Position numbers and translations under genes: made by a program | Source: Atriophallophorus winterbourni | Taxonomy: Eukaryota; Platyhelminthes; Trematoda; Plagiorchiida; Microphallidae | NCBI GenBank assembly: GCA_013407085.1 | Contig: JACCGJ010004931.1 | Coordinates: 124,001-188,000 of the forward strand | Length of the DNA: 64,000 nucleotides | Reading direction: 5' to 3' | Notes under the pieces: model-generated | Told to the model about the DNA's origin: nothing | The model's input: only the letters and a program-made list of their open reading frames with translations | The model's database searches: none | Shown here: positions 33,746 through 46,110 of the stretch, in pieces | Numbering within the stretch: the first letter of the stretch is position 1 | How the letters are laid out: each line of letters opens with the position of its first letter

Positions 33746-33958
33746 GCTGAAAAATACTACTCATTCTCACACGCGTTTGGCCTTCAAACGCTTGAGTGGA
33801 CTAAATCAGAGAAAAACGTACGCAGAATTTTGGATAGTAAACTGCATTACGAGGCCTTCTATAAGCATGAATCTATCATAATCGGATCACACAGACGAAA
33901 GTTCCGAGCGAATTTGCAGGAGGTGTACCTCAATATCGGTCCGGTCTCTCTCGTATGA
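33746..33958 (+). CDS. Possible terminal exon, unknown protein
   Basis: After acceptor AATTTTACAG a frame without an initial ATG runs 70 codons to TGA. It begins AEKYYSFSHAFGLQTLEWTK and includes RRILDSKLHYEAFYKHES and IGSHRRKFRANLQEVYL. The composition is balanced rather than AT-driven, which argues for real or formerly real coding sequence. No family was recognised; an old transposon is possible. Confidence 0.28.
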   Translation, partial: AEKYYSFSHAFGLQTLEWTKSEKNVRRILDSKLHYEAFYKHESIIIGSHRRKFRANLQEVYLNIGPVSLV

Positions 33959-34059
33959 GACAACCTCAAATTTAATGTAAATAAAAATTCATTGTACACG
34001 GTATTTGCGTACTAAATTATTCACTGTAGGGCATTAAAGCCTGGACCATCTTCACGAAA

Positions 34060-34620
34060 CACAAAAAAATTTAAATGCGATATTCGCGATATCTTGAACA
34101 TATCGTTGGTAGACAAAGTAAAGAATGCTAGAGTGCTCTCTGAAGCAAAATGTACACGCTATTACGACAGCGATGCCTACGCTGGCTAGGCCAAATGTAC
34201 AGAAAAGAAAATGGGTGTATACCAAAAGATCTACTCTATGTTTAGTTGAAATCATAAAGTTAACCATTCGGCTGACCGCAATTCCGATACATAAACGTTT
34301 TCAAAAAATATCTGGAAGCTTTTGAAATTAAACCCACGAGGTGGAAAAAGCTATTACTTGAACACTGTGTAAATCATCATCTTCAAGCTGGGCATGAGCA
34401 GATATTGCTCTTGAGTGCCGAACGTAAATCACGCTGTCAGCATGTAACTGCCACCGATCAGCCGTGTACTAAATACCGCTGTAGACCATGCGGACTCTCA
34501 TAAATCTGACTGTTTATTCATCTGGAATGCTGCCGTCCGCGAAACCGTTATGTGCTAATGATGTACATTTAAGTCCTAAATCTACCGACAGACGCCCAGA
34601 AGGATAACATCAGTATTAAT
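34060..34620 (+). mobile_element. RTE-like element, C-terminal remnant
   Basis: The plus strand gives RDILNISLVDKVKNARVLSE, CTEKKMGVYQKIYSMFS and RYCS, matching RRILNISWMDRVTNAEVLS and the following region of the RTE-like copy at 549-2655, with stops. It ends near 34610 with the TGATGTACATTTAA tail and GACAGACG. Confidence 0.7.
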
Positions 34621-34920
34621 CACTACTTACAAGTAGACGGTTCACATAAATATTCCCAAAATTGATTTTGTTATGCTTTCGTGTAATCACATTTAACGTC
34701 ACGGTGGAAGTTCGATAAGGTAATCCTTATTTTTCTATTGTGAAATTGTGCGGTGCATTAACGGCAAGTGCTAATCTGGGGCTTTCGGATGATATGCAAA
34801 TGCACCACCTTCAGGCAAATCACAAGAGCACCAGAACAAGCGACGACGACAATCGCTGAACAATATAATTCGAGGTTTGATTTGAATTACAAAAAAACGA
34901 TTTAATTAACAACATTATAG

Positions 34921-35148
34921 AAAATTAGTTTAGATGTTCGAGGTCAGCAGCTATGGAATAATGTGCAATACGTAAAGGTCGGTAAAGGAACCTTAAATTC
35001 GTGTGTGCCTGAAGCGAAACGGTCGGCAGTTCGGTTGGCTAATCAAATCAAAGTGACAACTAGTACAGATGTTGATGACAAATTTCCTTTAGCGGGATTT
35101 GAATACAGAAAATGGATGTCTGATGCTTGGTTTTTGCCACGTGCGTAA
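34921..35148 (+). CDS. Possible terminal exon, unknown protein
   Basis: After acceptor AACATTATAG the frame is open in phase 0 for 75 codons to TAA: KISLDVRGQQLWNNVQYVKV, NSCVPEAKRSAVRLANQIKV, DVDDKFPLAGFEYRKWMSDA and WFLPRA at the end. The varied, charged composition looks like real coding sequence. Neighbouring exons were not found. No domain was recognised. Confidence 0.4.
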   Translation, partial: KISLDVRGQQLWNNVQYVKVGKGTLNSCVPEAKRSAVRLANQIKVTTSTDVDDKFPLAGFEYRKWMSDAWFLPRA

Positions 35149-37063
35149 TAAACGCGTGTGTTAAATTTCCATTTTTCTATTGTACAATTCGTCCGCCGGA
35201 GTGGTTAATGTTAAAAAATTTGATTCCGATTATTCTTTAGATTAATTTTTCCACAGTTTTGTTTTTTAGTCATCTGAAAACTCATTTATTTTTAAAGTGT
35301 TTCACCATGTTACTACGTGAACGAATGCTATGCACTATTATATTATGAACTGCGGGACTTTTCTGTATCAATTGGACAAAATTCAATTGAGCTTTTAAAC
35401 AACACGATTTTTTAATCATCGTGCAAGCTGAAATTCCGTCATCTCCCAAGACAACGCTTGATGCAACTGCTATACAAAACTGACGCTGTTTCGGATCTCA
35501 ATGATCCTGGTAATTTAAGTTATTCCATTCATTTTTAACATTCCTCTCTTATTCGTTAATTGTATTTAAACATTGTGTTGGTAAATTAAGTTTATTCGCT
35601 GAAAATTCGTTTAAACGAAAAATCTCTTTTCTATTTCAGAGCATGTGAAACGGGGATGACTGGGTTATTGTCGCATCGAGTGTTACCGAAGCCTGTGGAA
35701 ACAGCGCACTGAACGTTAGAACACGATATACGAATTGACGTAATCCAAACTCACACTTAACCACGGAAGTGATTCGGAGCCATCATTTTAAGCAAAATTC
35801 ACAAAAGATTTCAGATAGCAATAGTTAAAGTGATTGAACAAATTTTGTTAGCACTTGCTACCAAAAGAAAATATATGAAATATTAAATAATATTTTCGGT
35901 CGTGAATTGGTCAAGAGCGAGTTATTTCTCGTAAGTTGGGTCTTTGTTATTCAATATTGTGTGCACCTAAAGGTGCAAAAAGGCATGAAACGTGCAATCG
36001 AAACTTGAGACAAAACAGAAATGATGGTACGCTATGTTCCGCACTCACATCTAATGAACCAAAACAACAAAAATGTTTTTTTGCGTTTGTTCAGTAAGAC
36101 CAACGGAATGCAAAAGCACCACTGAAGGCAGGTCGATAAGAAAGCCGATGAAAACTGACCTTGAGTGTGAAAATAGTGTATATCAATATCAGAAATTTGC
36201 TGCTTGTTTTGCACTAATTCCACGGTAAGTTTGCAGTCTCATCTTATAAGTCGTTTGTATATGTCATCTAAATTGGTCAATGAATTTATGAATCAACTGC
36301 AGTCTGAATTCTGTCTAAGCTAATAGAAAGTTCATTTGATCTGAAATTAGGAGGCGGTTGATACAAAATTTTTTAAATATCTTAAATAAAATAAAATAAA
36401 AAATAATAAATAATAAATAAATAAATAAGATCACTTTAACCTTACTCCAGCGAATGCAAATCGTTTTATATTTTCAACGCTAGTGGTGACATTCTTAGTA
36501 ATTGTCAGTATAGCCTTATATCACATTTGATTTGTTTATGTCACACAATTATCGGCACATTTTGAAATATGGATTTTGAAAAATTGGTTTTGATCAAGGT
36601 TCATATTTTGCGGGTAACCAAATATAGTAACGTTTGCCACGTTTTTTGTGGGTCACGAAGAGGTGGTTTCTAGATTTCAGCACTAAAAACTTAAAATAAT
36701 AGGTATTGCAACATGCATTAATAGCTTGTGATTATTATTATTAAGATTTATATTATTATTGTTGGATTTTCCTGCAATTCGATTAGTGCAATGCCATTTG
36801 TTTTACAAACAAGCGATTTCATGCATAATGCTCATTTTGACAATGTGATTGTGATTAGCTAGCAGGTTGCACAGACGTGCTATAGATGCGAGAACTATAA
36901 TTAAGAGGATGGATTCATAGCAAGCAAATAAAATGTTTAACTTCTGTAAAATAGAAAAACGTTCTTCTAATATACAATCGACAAATTTCGCATGTATCTG
37001 CGCGAGGTCGAAACGGTAAAATGCACTGCTATTAATGTTACAAGTTTAATGTATCAATTTGAA
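35149..37063. other. No gene recognised; simple AT repeat at 36381-36429
   Basis: AAATA and AATA units form a simple repeat at 36381-36429. The rest is AT-rich and upstream of DM9 gene C. Confidence 0.6.
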
Positions 37064-37146
37064 TGACAATAAACATGTCTGTGCGATTCTGTTTTGAACT
37101 TCTCTATTTCATTTTAATCTCTTCAATTTCCAGCTGTCTGAAAGCA

Positions 37147-38233
37147 ATGGCATTTTTCAATAACAATGATCAAATCACGCTTTCTTGGGTTCCTGTTGTA
37201 AATGGAATTATCCCTACCCGAGCAATTCGCACAGGAAACGATGATATTTTTGTCGCACGGATGGTACACGCGGGTGAACACATTCCTGGAAAATACTGCG
37301 CTAAATACCGTACTGCATACTGCTCATACGATGGGCGCGAACATGAATATGGGAACTGCGAGATTCTGTGTGACAGTACAGCGAGCAATAGCAACAGCAA
37401 GTGAGCACAAAATTTAAATTACTTGTCTTATTATCTGGTAGTCCTTTTACAATGGATAACTATCTATTTGTCCCACAGTTATAAATGGAGCGGTGCATCG
37501 TCTGGCCAGGTACCGTGGGGAGCAATCATAGGTGGCGTTGCGAGAGGCGGTGAGCCACTTTATATTGCAAGAAGTCGAATCAAAGGTGAAACAGTATATG
37601 GAAAGGTACACATTGATTAATTTATTAAATTAAAATTCCGATGTTGTTGTAATTTCCTTATAATCGTTCGTGATAATCCAATATAGAATGGGAAGTTCAT
37701 TTTCTTGGTTGGGGTACCATTGTTTGCATTTGAGAACGCGACACTAAAATTATAAAATCACATTGAGGGAAAAAGTTTTATATTTTATTAACTGTGCCAC
37801 AAGTATGAGCGGAAAAATGGGGAAATTAATTGCGTGATTGGATAGGTGTATTTACATTCTGTAATGAGTTAGCCAGACGTATATGTTGCAAGCTTCCGTG
37901 ACAAACGTACGAATGGTAATTCACGTTGCATTCTAAGCAAATATTTTGACGCAATTCGTTGGACATAAGTCCTATTCAGACGTTTTTACAAATTTCGGTA
38001 GTCAACATTGTTTTCTTTTTTGATTTATCATAATTATCTGAAATAGTATGAAGAATTAATAGTAATTATTATTAGCATTTGTGAAAAGTGGCGCAGCACG
38101 GGTATTGCACTCGTGCGATTAAATCTCTCCCATTCCCTTGTTTTAGGTGCATTCAAGTCATTCCTGCGCGTATTTCCCATACGGTGGCGAAGAACATCGT
38201 GTAACCAATTACGATGTCCTGGTGAAACAATGA
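37147..38233 (+). CDS. DM9 repeat protein (gene C), three exons
   Basis: Exons 37147-37400, 37479-37605 and 38147-38233 (254, 127 and 87 nt) give 155 residues. Introns are 78 bp (donor GTGAGC, acceptor CCACAG, phase 2) and 541 bp (donor GTACAC, acceptor TTTTAG, phase 0). Repeat one has ITLSWVPVVNGIIPTRAIRT, FVARMVHAGEHIPGKY and NCEILCDS. Repeat two has GQVPWGAIIGGVARGGEPLY, ARSRIKGETVYGK, CAYFPYGGEEH and YDVLVKQ. It belongs with gene D to a subfamily marked by HAGEHIPGKY and GETVYGK. The start at 37147 is chosen because an acceptor TTTCCAG ends at 37133, as in the other copies. An in-frame ATG at 37063 would add a hydrophobic leader (see findings). A lectin role is inferred from the family. 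Confidence 0.94.
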
Positions 38234-39139
38234 GTTCTGATGTTGATGCACTTTAGATGATCAAAGCAGTTTCACTGACCAAAGCGACGAACATTCTGAC
38301 AATTTTCTGCTATTTTTCACAAATATACATATTTCAAAATTTCTATTTCATTGATTGTATCCAGATTGAATTGATTTTTGCTGCAACATTTCATTAGATT
38401 TTTACCCCAGCGATAGCAGCTCTACAAGTTTCGAAGCATTTGATGCGGTTATGGACCCGGTATTGGTCGGTGGCAGTTAAGGATGGTATTACGAAGATAC
38501 GTAAAACACCAGCCTCAATGAACTGATCGTTGCTAAGTCGTACTAGATGATTGCAAATCCTCATTCATATGACTGATAATAATGGCGGTCACCGTTCTGA
38601 ACGAGTAAATCACTGTCCTGTTACAAGTTAATAAATGTTTTTCAAGCAGGTTGTGCGTTCGAATCGATGAACTGTGTGCGAAAAATTTCAAACAAAGTAA
38701 AAGCGGTCTCCGGAAAATCGCATTTACGTTAAAGAGAAATGGTTAATTACCGAAGCAAACAAGCGGAACACAGGAATATTCCGCACATAATTGATAATTT
38801 CTAAGATGTATGCATTCATTCATGATGATCACACTTGAATGTTCCAGTATATTGAAAAACTGGTCATCTACTCGCTTGATTTGCAGCATACGTTTGATGA
38901 CTTGGCAAATGAATTATGAAACCCTTCATGATGCGTGATTGGAGGATTACGCCGAATTACACACAGCTACGTATACCATAGGATATACGTAAAAATTCCA
39001 ATTAAACAGTTTCAAATGTACAACTAAGTAGTTTGATGATACTCGTTAAATTAATCTTCTCATGGAATAATTCAAAAGAAAATTCATAATGAATGTTTAG
39101 TGAAAATATTGTGCAAGATATTGCAATGCAAGGTAATTC
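38234..39139. other. No gene recognised; 3' flank of DM9 gene C
   Basis: No supported frame or repeat until the CR1-like 3' end near 39140. Confidence 0.4.
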
Positions 39140-39880
39140 AAGGTTTTCAATGGTCTAAAATGCAACAAGCTTGACAACAAACATAGACTGGTAAAAATTG
39201 AAATGTACGTGTATAAAACAAGATCAGGAATTAGAGTAAGCATTATATAAGTGTTCGGGAAAAATAACGCAATACAAATTCATCTAATTTCGTTTTACAG
39301 TCATACAGGTCAGTTGAGTGAGCAACGGTAGAAGGTATACTGTTCCAAGTAAAACAGACATGGACACAATAACAATACCACCTATATTTAAGGCGGGAAT
39401 GGGGTACCACCAGCACATTGTCATGGGTCAGATAATTTTTCGTATCTCTTTGCGTGAATAAATCCTGTAAGAGATGGTTGGGTGTATGGAATATTTGGTA
39501 ATGTAGGATACGGTCTCCTCTGATTCGTTTATAGTGAAAGTCAAACATATTGAGGTGAACTATCCTTTCTTTATAAGGCATATTTCGGATGCTGAGAACT
39601 AGTTTTGTTGAGCGGTGATAGATTCGCTGCATAAGTTCAACATCCTTCTTGAGCCACGAACACCATGACTGCACACCATATTTCATGACTGGTCTCAAGT
39701 ATGTATTCATGATCCTTGGGAATATCTTAGGCAGAAATTTCCGAAATACCCGTTTGAGTGGATATAGCACACATGTTATTTTTTAAAGACAGTGTTAGTT
39801 TGAAGTGAGGTTTTCAAACTGGGGCATATCCAGACACCCAAATCTTTTTCTTCACTGCAATTTTCAATGATATATGTCTG
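39140..39880 (-). mobile_element. CR1-like element, intact C-terminal frame
   Basis: An uninterrupted frame of 175 codons (39770-39243) reads PKIFPRIMNTYLRPVMKYGV, YHRSTKLVLSIRNMPYKERI, DRILHYQIFHTPNHLLQDLF and HVCFTWNSIPSTVAHS. Upstream to 39880 are EEKDLGVWICPSLKTSLQTN and a stop. The 3' UTR ends with GGTCTAAAATGC and TTCAAGG units. It belongs to the same subfamily as the long copy at 46.5-50.3 kb, and the unbroken frame suggests a fairly young copy. Confidence 0.88.
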
Positions 39881-42049
39881 AGAAAAAATTATGAAAGCTA
39901 TCAGTTAACAGGTATACTCAGTGTTCACACTGTTGACACGAATTCTATTCGCTACGATTTCCAGCCTCAATATACACTTAATAAAGAAACGTTTTTCTAT
40001 GAATAAGGCGAAAGTTTGTTATTTGGACTGTAAATTCCAGGCAGAAGAACTAGATGAATTTTGATAAATTCCTAATTCACGGAACGCAAAATGCTCTTAC
40101 TACAGACTACGATTGGAACAGGTTAAATGCGGCCATTTCGGTGATGCTCATGGGCTAGATTGCAGAAAACGATAAAACATTCATTTGGAATTTGATAAAA
40201 CGATGTGAATATTTGGAGTTCACCCCAAATTTGTCAAGCCTGAGTTCGAGAGTTCAGGTGGAGTTTCATTAGGTTTCATACAGGGGTATATCAGTAATCC
40301 TATCTGCGAAAATAATATACTACATGGTTTATTTAAAGTATATTGTTGTTTTTGCTAAATAAATAGCCAACCAGGCTGTCCCTTCCTTTTCACATGGAAC
40401 TTAATCATCAAAAGCCTGATTGCACATCAACTGAGAAATATTTTGTTGCATAAGCAATTAACAGCATGAAAACTGGTTTACAGAACACTGTGCCAAAGCG
40501 TGCTTTTGGCATACTCGAAAGACGACTACGGAATTTCGAGTTGTTTTGTTTGATTGTCATCTGTGCGATTTAATACATTGATGCACACGGCCATAGATTA
40601 AACAACACACGTTTTTCCAACATGGCTTCAGTGATTTGGCTCTCGAACATCTTTCACACTATTCTCAAAATAACAATTCACAACGGAATCACTTCGTACA
40701 TTAATATGTACTCGAGTCTGGTCTATCTGGGAATTTGTCTCCGTTAGAGGAATTTTATATGCACCATGAAATTTTACGCATCACAGTATAACGATTTTCC
40801 AGAAATGTGCAGCTTGGTTGCACTCTTCATTTATCTAACAATATGGACTAGCTTCATGCTGTGATTAATTTCAATTTCAATTTGTGTCTGATCAGGTTGA
40901 TTCGAACACCGCGAGGTCTTTTCAATTTAGAGCAACTACAGCTAATTTGAAGTAGTAGACAACAGCATTTACATAAGAAAAAACGAACACACCATACCAG
41001 TGAAATTCTAAAATTCAAGGTCAGTATCAGAATGACGTGTTGTTTTTTAGAGCAACAAGAAACTGTGTGTTGGTAAAAAAACAACATCATTCCATTGAAA
41101 ATATTTCGCTTTGAAAGCGAAAACAAAAAGAGACAATGGCCTCTGCAGTATTAACCACCATTACCAACAATGACCAATCATTAACGAGACAAAAATTCAT
41201 TGATCAGAATAGATCGTAAGATATAATTCGTCTATCATGCTCTTGCTATGCAAATTAAGTTTAAAGACTGATTTAGTGTAATACTGTTTAGGTGAGTTTT
41301 AAGTGATATATTTAAAAAATTGATGCTAATCAAAGTAAAGTTTGCATAAGTTTTTACTAAATGACCAGGGGCTATTAAATTTTTTAACTGATTATTCAGG
41401 GTGTCCGATAAATGAGAATTTTTGCTGATTGTACATTTAAGGATAATTTTTAACACTGAGGACGTTATAACAATGACGAAAAGATGAACGGATGTGTTGG
41501 TCTCTGTAAAAATGTATCACAAATGCGGTTTTCGATCTAATGACTTGCTCGTCGCTTAGTAACAAATGAGTGCTTAATCTGATGGACGAAAAAAACTTAG
41601 CCCGTCGAATGAAGACAAAGATTATTGCGAAAAACATTTTACTGTAAGCTTCGGATTTCGAGATAAATGAAGCTAAATTCTTCGCAAATATAAATTTGTT
41701 GAGTTGTAACTCCTAATACTGCGTTTGAATATGGTCACATTACGAACTATAGTTTGCTTGTAAGTAACAATGTGCTGTAAGCGCGATAAATTTATCAAAG
41801 TGATAACATGAATATTTTATTTGAGCACCGAGTTCACCAAATTTTGAAGTTCTCGCTAGTAGACGTCAAAAATAACTCCGTTTGATGTTCTAATGAAATA
41901 CGGAAATCAGAAAACAAACTCTGGTCACGATTTCGCTCTATACTGCAACGTGGGTCATACCGCGCAAGTCAGGAGTATGTACCGTAACAATCTAACTAGC
42001 TCCATGTTAGGTTTATCGATTGGGAACTGAAAAAATAGCATGGAGATCG
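39881..42049. other. No gene recognised
   Basis: About 2.2 kb, AT-rich, with short frames only. Confidence 0.4.
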
Positions 42050-42735
42050 TTAGAAAAAGATTTTGAAGTGTGGATTAGCGGGAACCTGAAGAGCACAGCG
42101 CACTCATAGAACATATATCAACGGGCAAACAGATTGTTAGGTATCTGTCGAAGAACATTTGGAAGATTCTCTCTGGTAACGTCACCAAGAATAACAAATG
42201 TCTACCTTCACCCTACGATGGATTATGCGGTAGAGGTCTGGGCTCCTTGGCTGCGAAAAGATATTGCTCTCTTCGATAAAATCTATCATAGAGCAACAAA
42301 GTTAGTGATAGGTCTTCGCAATGTTCCGTACACCGAAAGATTGCGACGTATGGGTCTATGCGATTTTACCCAAAGGAGGATATGACGCGATATTATTCTG
42401 ACTTATAGAATTGTGTCTACCGAAGGACATCCATCGAAACACTTGCTTGATATGTGTGATGGGAAAGTGACACGCGGACATACCTTATCCGTTCACGTCC
42501 CAAGTTCCCGTATTGTTTTTCGGCGCCATTTTTTCGCCGTACGTGCTATATTTCTTTGGAATTCCCTACCCCAACATGCGGTGGACTCTCTTGTCTGGCG
42601 AAATTGGACTTACATATACAAAAGCATAACTATCATGTTTTTATTCTTACCGTAATCCTGTGGTTTTATGAAGTACTAACATTTCTAGCCATAAATTCTC
42701 GAATCCTTGAATCCTTGAATGTATTAACGTTCAAT
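42050..42735 (+). mobile_element. CR1-like element, C-terminal RT and 3' tail
   Basis: Frames 42134-42385 and 42413-42655: LLGICRRTFGRF, HPTMDYAVEVWAPWLRKDIA, IYHRATKLVIGLRNVPYTER and RRHFFAVRAIFLWNSLPQHA. The 3' end is CCATAAATTCTCGAATCC plus CTTGAAT units (42690-42722). It ends less than 200 bp before the start of DM9 gene D. Confidence 0.87.
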
Positions 42736-42911
42736 CTGAAACCTATATCTCATAGAATCTTACACGAATCAGCTAATTTTTCAAAAGAAAATGGATATAA
42801 ATTATGAATGGCTTCCAGTGATTCCATTGAATGTGTTAATGCTTATCTTTAATGCAATGCTCACGACTATTCACAGGGTCAATACCAAGTTAAACAACCA
42901 AATTCAACAAA

Positions 42912-43890
42912 ATGCCAGTCTGCCCGTACGGAGAACAAATATCGCTTTCGTGGGTTCCCCTGATCGACAATATGATCCCATCAAACGCAATTCACAAAGG
43001 AAACGAAGACATTTATATTGCAAGAATGGTTCACGCTGGTGAACACATCCCTGGTAAATATTCCGGAAGATATCGCACCGCATACTGCCCCTACGGTGGC
43101 AGTGAACATGAATATGGCGACTGTGAAATTTTGTGTGACACGACAGCTCGTAATAGCTCAAGCAAGTACGTAAATGATGTGAGTCCATTTATATGAAGAC
43201 GATATTGTGTTAACTAAGCAACTTTTCTTTATAGGTTAGATTGGGAATGGGAAACCATGGGTCGCGTGCCGCTTGGAGCTGTTGTGGGTGGAGTGGCGAA
43301 AGATGGGGAAAATCTCTACATTGCTAGGTCACAAATTCACGGCGAGACAGTGTATGGAAAGGTAATGTCTGTCATATTATGGTGTGTGAGATTCTCACGC
43401 GGAGGAATACATAATTTTTCTGTCCCTTACTTGTTCTCTAACATATAGTTTATTAAATAATGTCAAGTATACCCTAACAAAATAATTACTCATTTTCTGT
43501 TCAACGAAAAGCCCATTATATACATTGAATCTCGCATAAACGGAAAATTACAAGATTCGGTGAACCTAACCTGAAATACTTTCGTTGTTGTCAATTACAG
43601 AGCTGAAATTAGGTGAATATTTGAAATGATTTCAACTCAAATTCATTTTAAGTTGCAATATTCTATTCTTTATAAAATATTACATTTAACTAAACGACAA
43701 ACTAAAAAAATCATTGGCAATATTTCATGTCACGATAAACGTAGACTAACCGCGTGAATGTTGTCGCAAAAATTGCACAATGGCCTTCAACTTCTTCCAA
43801 CTCGCCAGTCGGTTTTTATGCACGTTAAACGATTCATGGTAATGTACTGTCAATACTTTGAAAGCCAATCAAGTGTGGTGTTTTTATCAA

Positions 43891-43924
<34 letters not shown>

Positions 43925-44062
43925 AAACATTACTCGAGCATTTATGTATTGCAGGTTCATCCCCGTCACACGAATGCGTACTTTCCATACGGAGGAAAAG
44001 AACATGGAATCCCTGATTACGAAGTTCTCGTTAAAAGAGTTCACATGGCATCAAAGATATAA
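42912..44062 (+). CDS. DM9 repeat protein (gene D), three exons
   Basis: Exons 42912-43165, 43235-43361 and 43955-44062 (254, 127 and 108 nt) give 162 residues. Introns are 69 bp (donor GTACGT, acceptor TTATAG, phase 2) and 593 bp (donor GTAATG, acceptor TTGCAG, phase 0); the second contains a TA microsatellite. Repeat one has ISLSWVPLIDNMIPSNAIHK, YIARMVHAGEHIPGKY, YCPYGGSEHEYGD and CEILCD. Repeat two has GRVPLGAVVGGVAKDGENLY, ARSQIHGETVYGK, AYFPYGGKEH and YEVLVKR. The tail VHMASKI extends past the usual stop. Exon 2 starts LDWEWET, where A-C have YKW or FKW. An acceptor CACAG ends at 42876, 35 bases before the ATG. The CR1-like element ending at 42735 leaves little room for an old promoter. 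A lectin role is inferred from the family. Confidence 0.94.
43894..43921. repeat. TA microsatellite in gene D intron 2
   Basis: About 14 TA units, 33 bp before the acceptor of the last exon. Confidence 0.95.
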
Positions 44063-44739
44063 ATGAATTAACGATATTAAACTTTACACACATGAAAAAC
44101 AAACAACAAATTTTTCGCTTTTTATTCGATATTGTTATTTTTACGCATTGTGTAACTCGATCTTACCTGCTGAAACACATGGCAAATGTACTCCTACAAT
44201 TCCTTTCCGTGCTTGTGAATTGAACGCTATTTGGCACTCCCGAGATTTCCATTAAAATCTGGTTGTTATCCTAATGTGTAAATATATATAAACCTGGGTG
44301 CTTCAAAGCTTTCATTAGAGCCTATTGGTGAAAATACCGACTTAAGTTTTCTTAGCAAAGCAAAATCATTGATTATGACTGAAATAATTGTTACGAAATT
44401 CAAAGTAAAAGCAATATTCGAATGTTGAAACGGTAGTCAACATGCTAAGCACTTTTGTTGTGTCTCGTCATTATGAATTATCACAACTTATTATGGACTA
44501 CGCCGTTGCTAGCTACCCAAAAACCAACTAATTTTATGACATTTATTCTAGCGAAAGCTACGCTGAGCTTTGCAGCGTACTCTGTATGAATCGCAGTATC
44601 GAAACTTTACACAATCCGTGTCAATTAAATTATTGTAAATTAAATTATTTACACTACTGTAAAAATCTTATCTCAGTATCAATTTTTGTGATGAAATCCA
44701 AGTTGATCAATAGTGTTTAAAAATTTAGGATCACTTTAT
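44063..44739. other. No gene recognised; 3' flank of DM9 gene D
   Basis: ATTAAA at 44075-44080, close after the stop, could serve as a poly(A) signal. Nothing else was recognised. Confidence 0.35.
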
Positions 44740-46110
44740 TCGACGAAGAGGACATGGAAAAAGTCCTGTTGAATACGGATTTGCTCTCAGCACAAACTGA
44801 CACACCACGTTATTTAATCCGGAAAAGGCAACCAACAATAAATGGTCTAGACCGAGAAGCATAAAGAAGTGTTGTCCTCTTCGACGTTTTAGAAAATGAA
44901 GGGTTCACAACGATTTGTGAAATGGAAGATTACGATCGCAAACAATGTTCATTTATTGTTTGTGTAATCGGCTCCAGAAATTCTGATGTCTCCGACACTT
45001 ACACTATACATTGCTCGCCGAACTATCTATGAAAATGCTCAAAACCCACTCAATATTACATTTTGTCAAGTAGCATGGCGGATGCTCACCGATCCGAACT
45101 GACACTCTATAGAAATAGATTACCTGAAAAGGTTGGATTATGAAATCCAAGAGCCGAGGCAGAGCTGCTGCATATTTCCATTGCAAAATCATCCGAGACT
45201 GAAACAAAATCGTCAGCAAAAATGGCGCAAGTTGCTTAAAAAACTACAAAGCATTGATGTCGACAGTATGGGAAAAATAAACACTGTTACTGACTCATTA
45301 TTACATGCTAGCTCTAGCTAAGCCAGTTCTACAAACGATAGTCACCCGTGCTCATCGCTCTTGGTGAAAACTGGGTTCAATCTTGTATGACTGAAAGTGA
45401 ACTTTCGTTCCCCAAAATGAATTTAATACGGAATGTTCGCCCACGAAATGGTGGTGGTGTGGCTCTGTACCATCGCAAACGTCTCTAGTGCATGAAGATT
45501 TACGATCACAACCTTCACTCCCTGAACGGTAGCCAAAGTACGACTGCGTCTTCGGCATAATATATCGCCCTTCAGCCTCTACGGATGCTCAAGCGACACG
45601 TATTTACAGGTTATACAATACGCCGGATAAACGCATAGCTCCCAATAATTTTTCATGTGGAACTTAGATATTTGCTACCTGTTTGCCAGATCAGATCATC
45701 TTCTACGCACACTCGATCATAAATTCCGTGACCTGATCGACACGCTTTCATTATATAACAATCTATCCAACTTTACCTACTAAAGAGAAACAGAGATCTC
45801 GTCCATTTCGGATTTATTCCTCACTTCAGGGACAAAGTCATTTGAGGGTATTGACTACATAGCCCCCACCGGTTGGAGTAACCATCTTGCGTTAAACTTC
45901 AAATATGTTCGTAGCGCTAGGCGGAAAAGCGACGCAACAAAAAGCGTCAGAAAAGTGAACTACTTCGCTCTGCGTGCCGATTTACATGGCACAAGTTTTG
46001 CCAAACTGGGTTACTCTTATTAGATATCTCTCTTAAAGCACGTGAGTCTATGAAAATTGAATACCCAATATTGCATCCGAAGAAATCTCCTCAAAATATT
46101 AAATTTAAAC
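44740..46110 (+). mobile_element. CR1-like element: ORF1-like part and endonuclease, decayed
   Basis: The first part reads DEEDMEKVLLNTDLLSAQTD, TPRYLIRKRQPTINGLDREA and RSVVLFDVLENEGFTTI, similar in style to the LGVPKADEAK region that precedes the endonuclease of the next element, hence ORF1-like. Next come ENWVQSCMTESELSFPK and RPRNGGGVALYHRKR, the mid endonuclease. Then come FEGIDYIAPTGWSNHLALNF and KYVRSARRKSDATKS, the endonuclease end. No RT follows before the next element begins near 46460. Confidence 0.7.

Noticed and set aside
43758..44066. 102-codon frame with a run of YI
   Set aside because: It translates a TA microsatellite and reads gene D exon 3 in the wrong frame.
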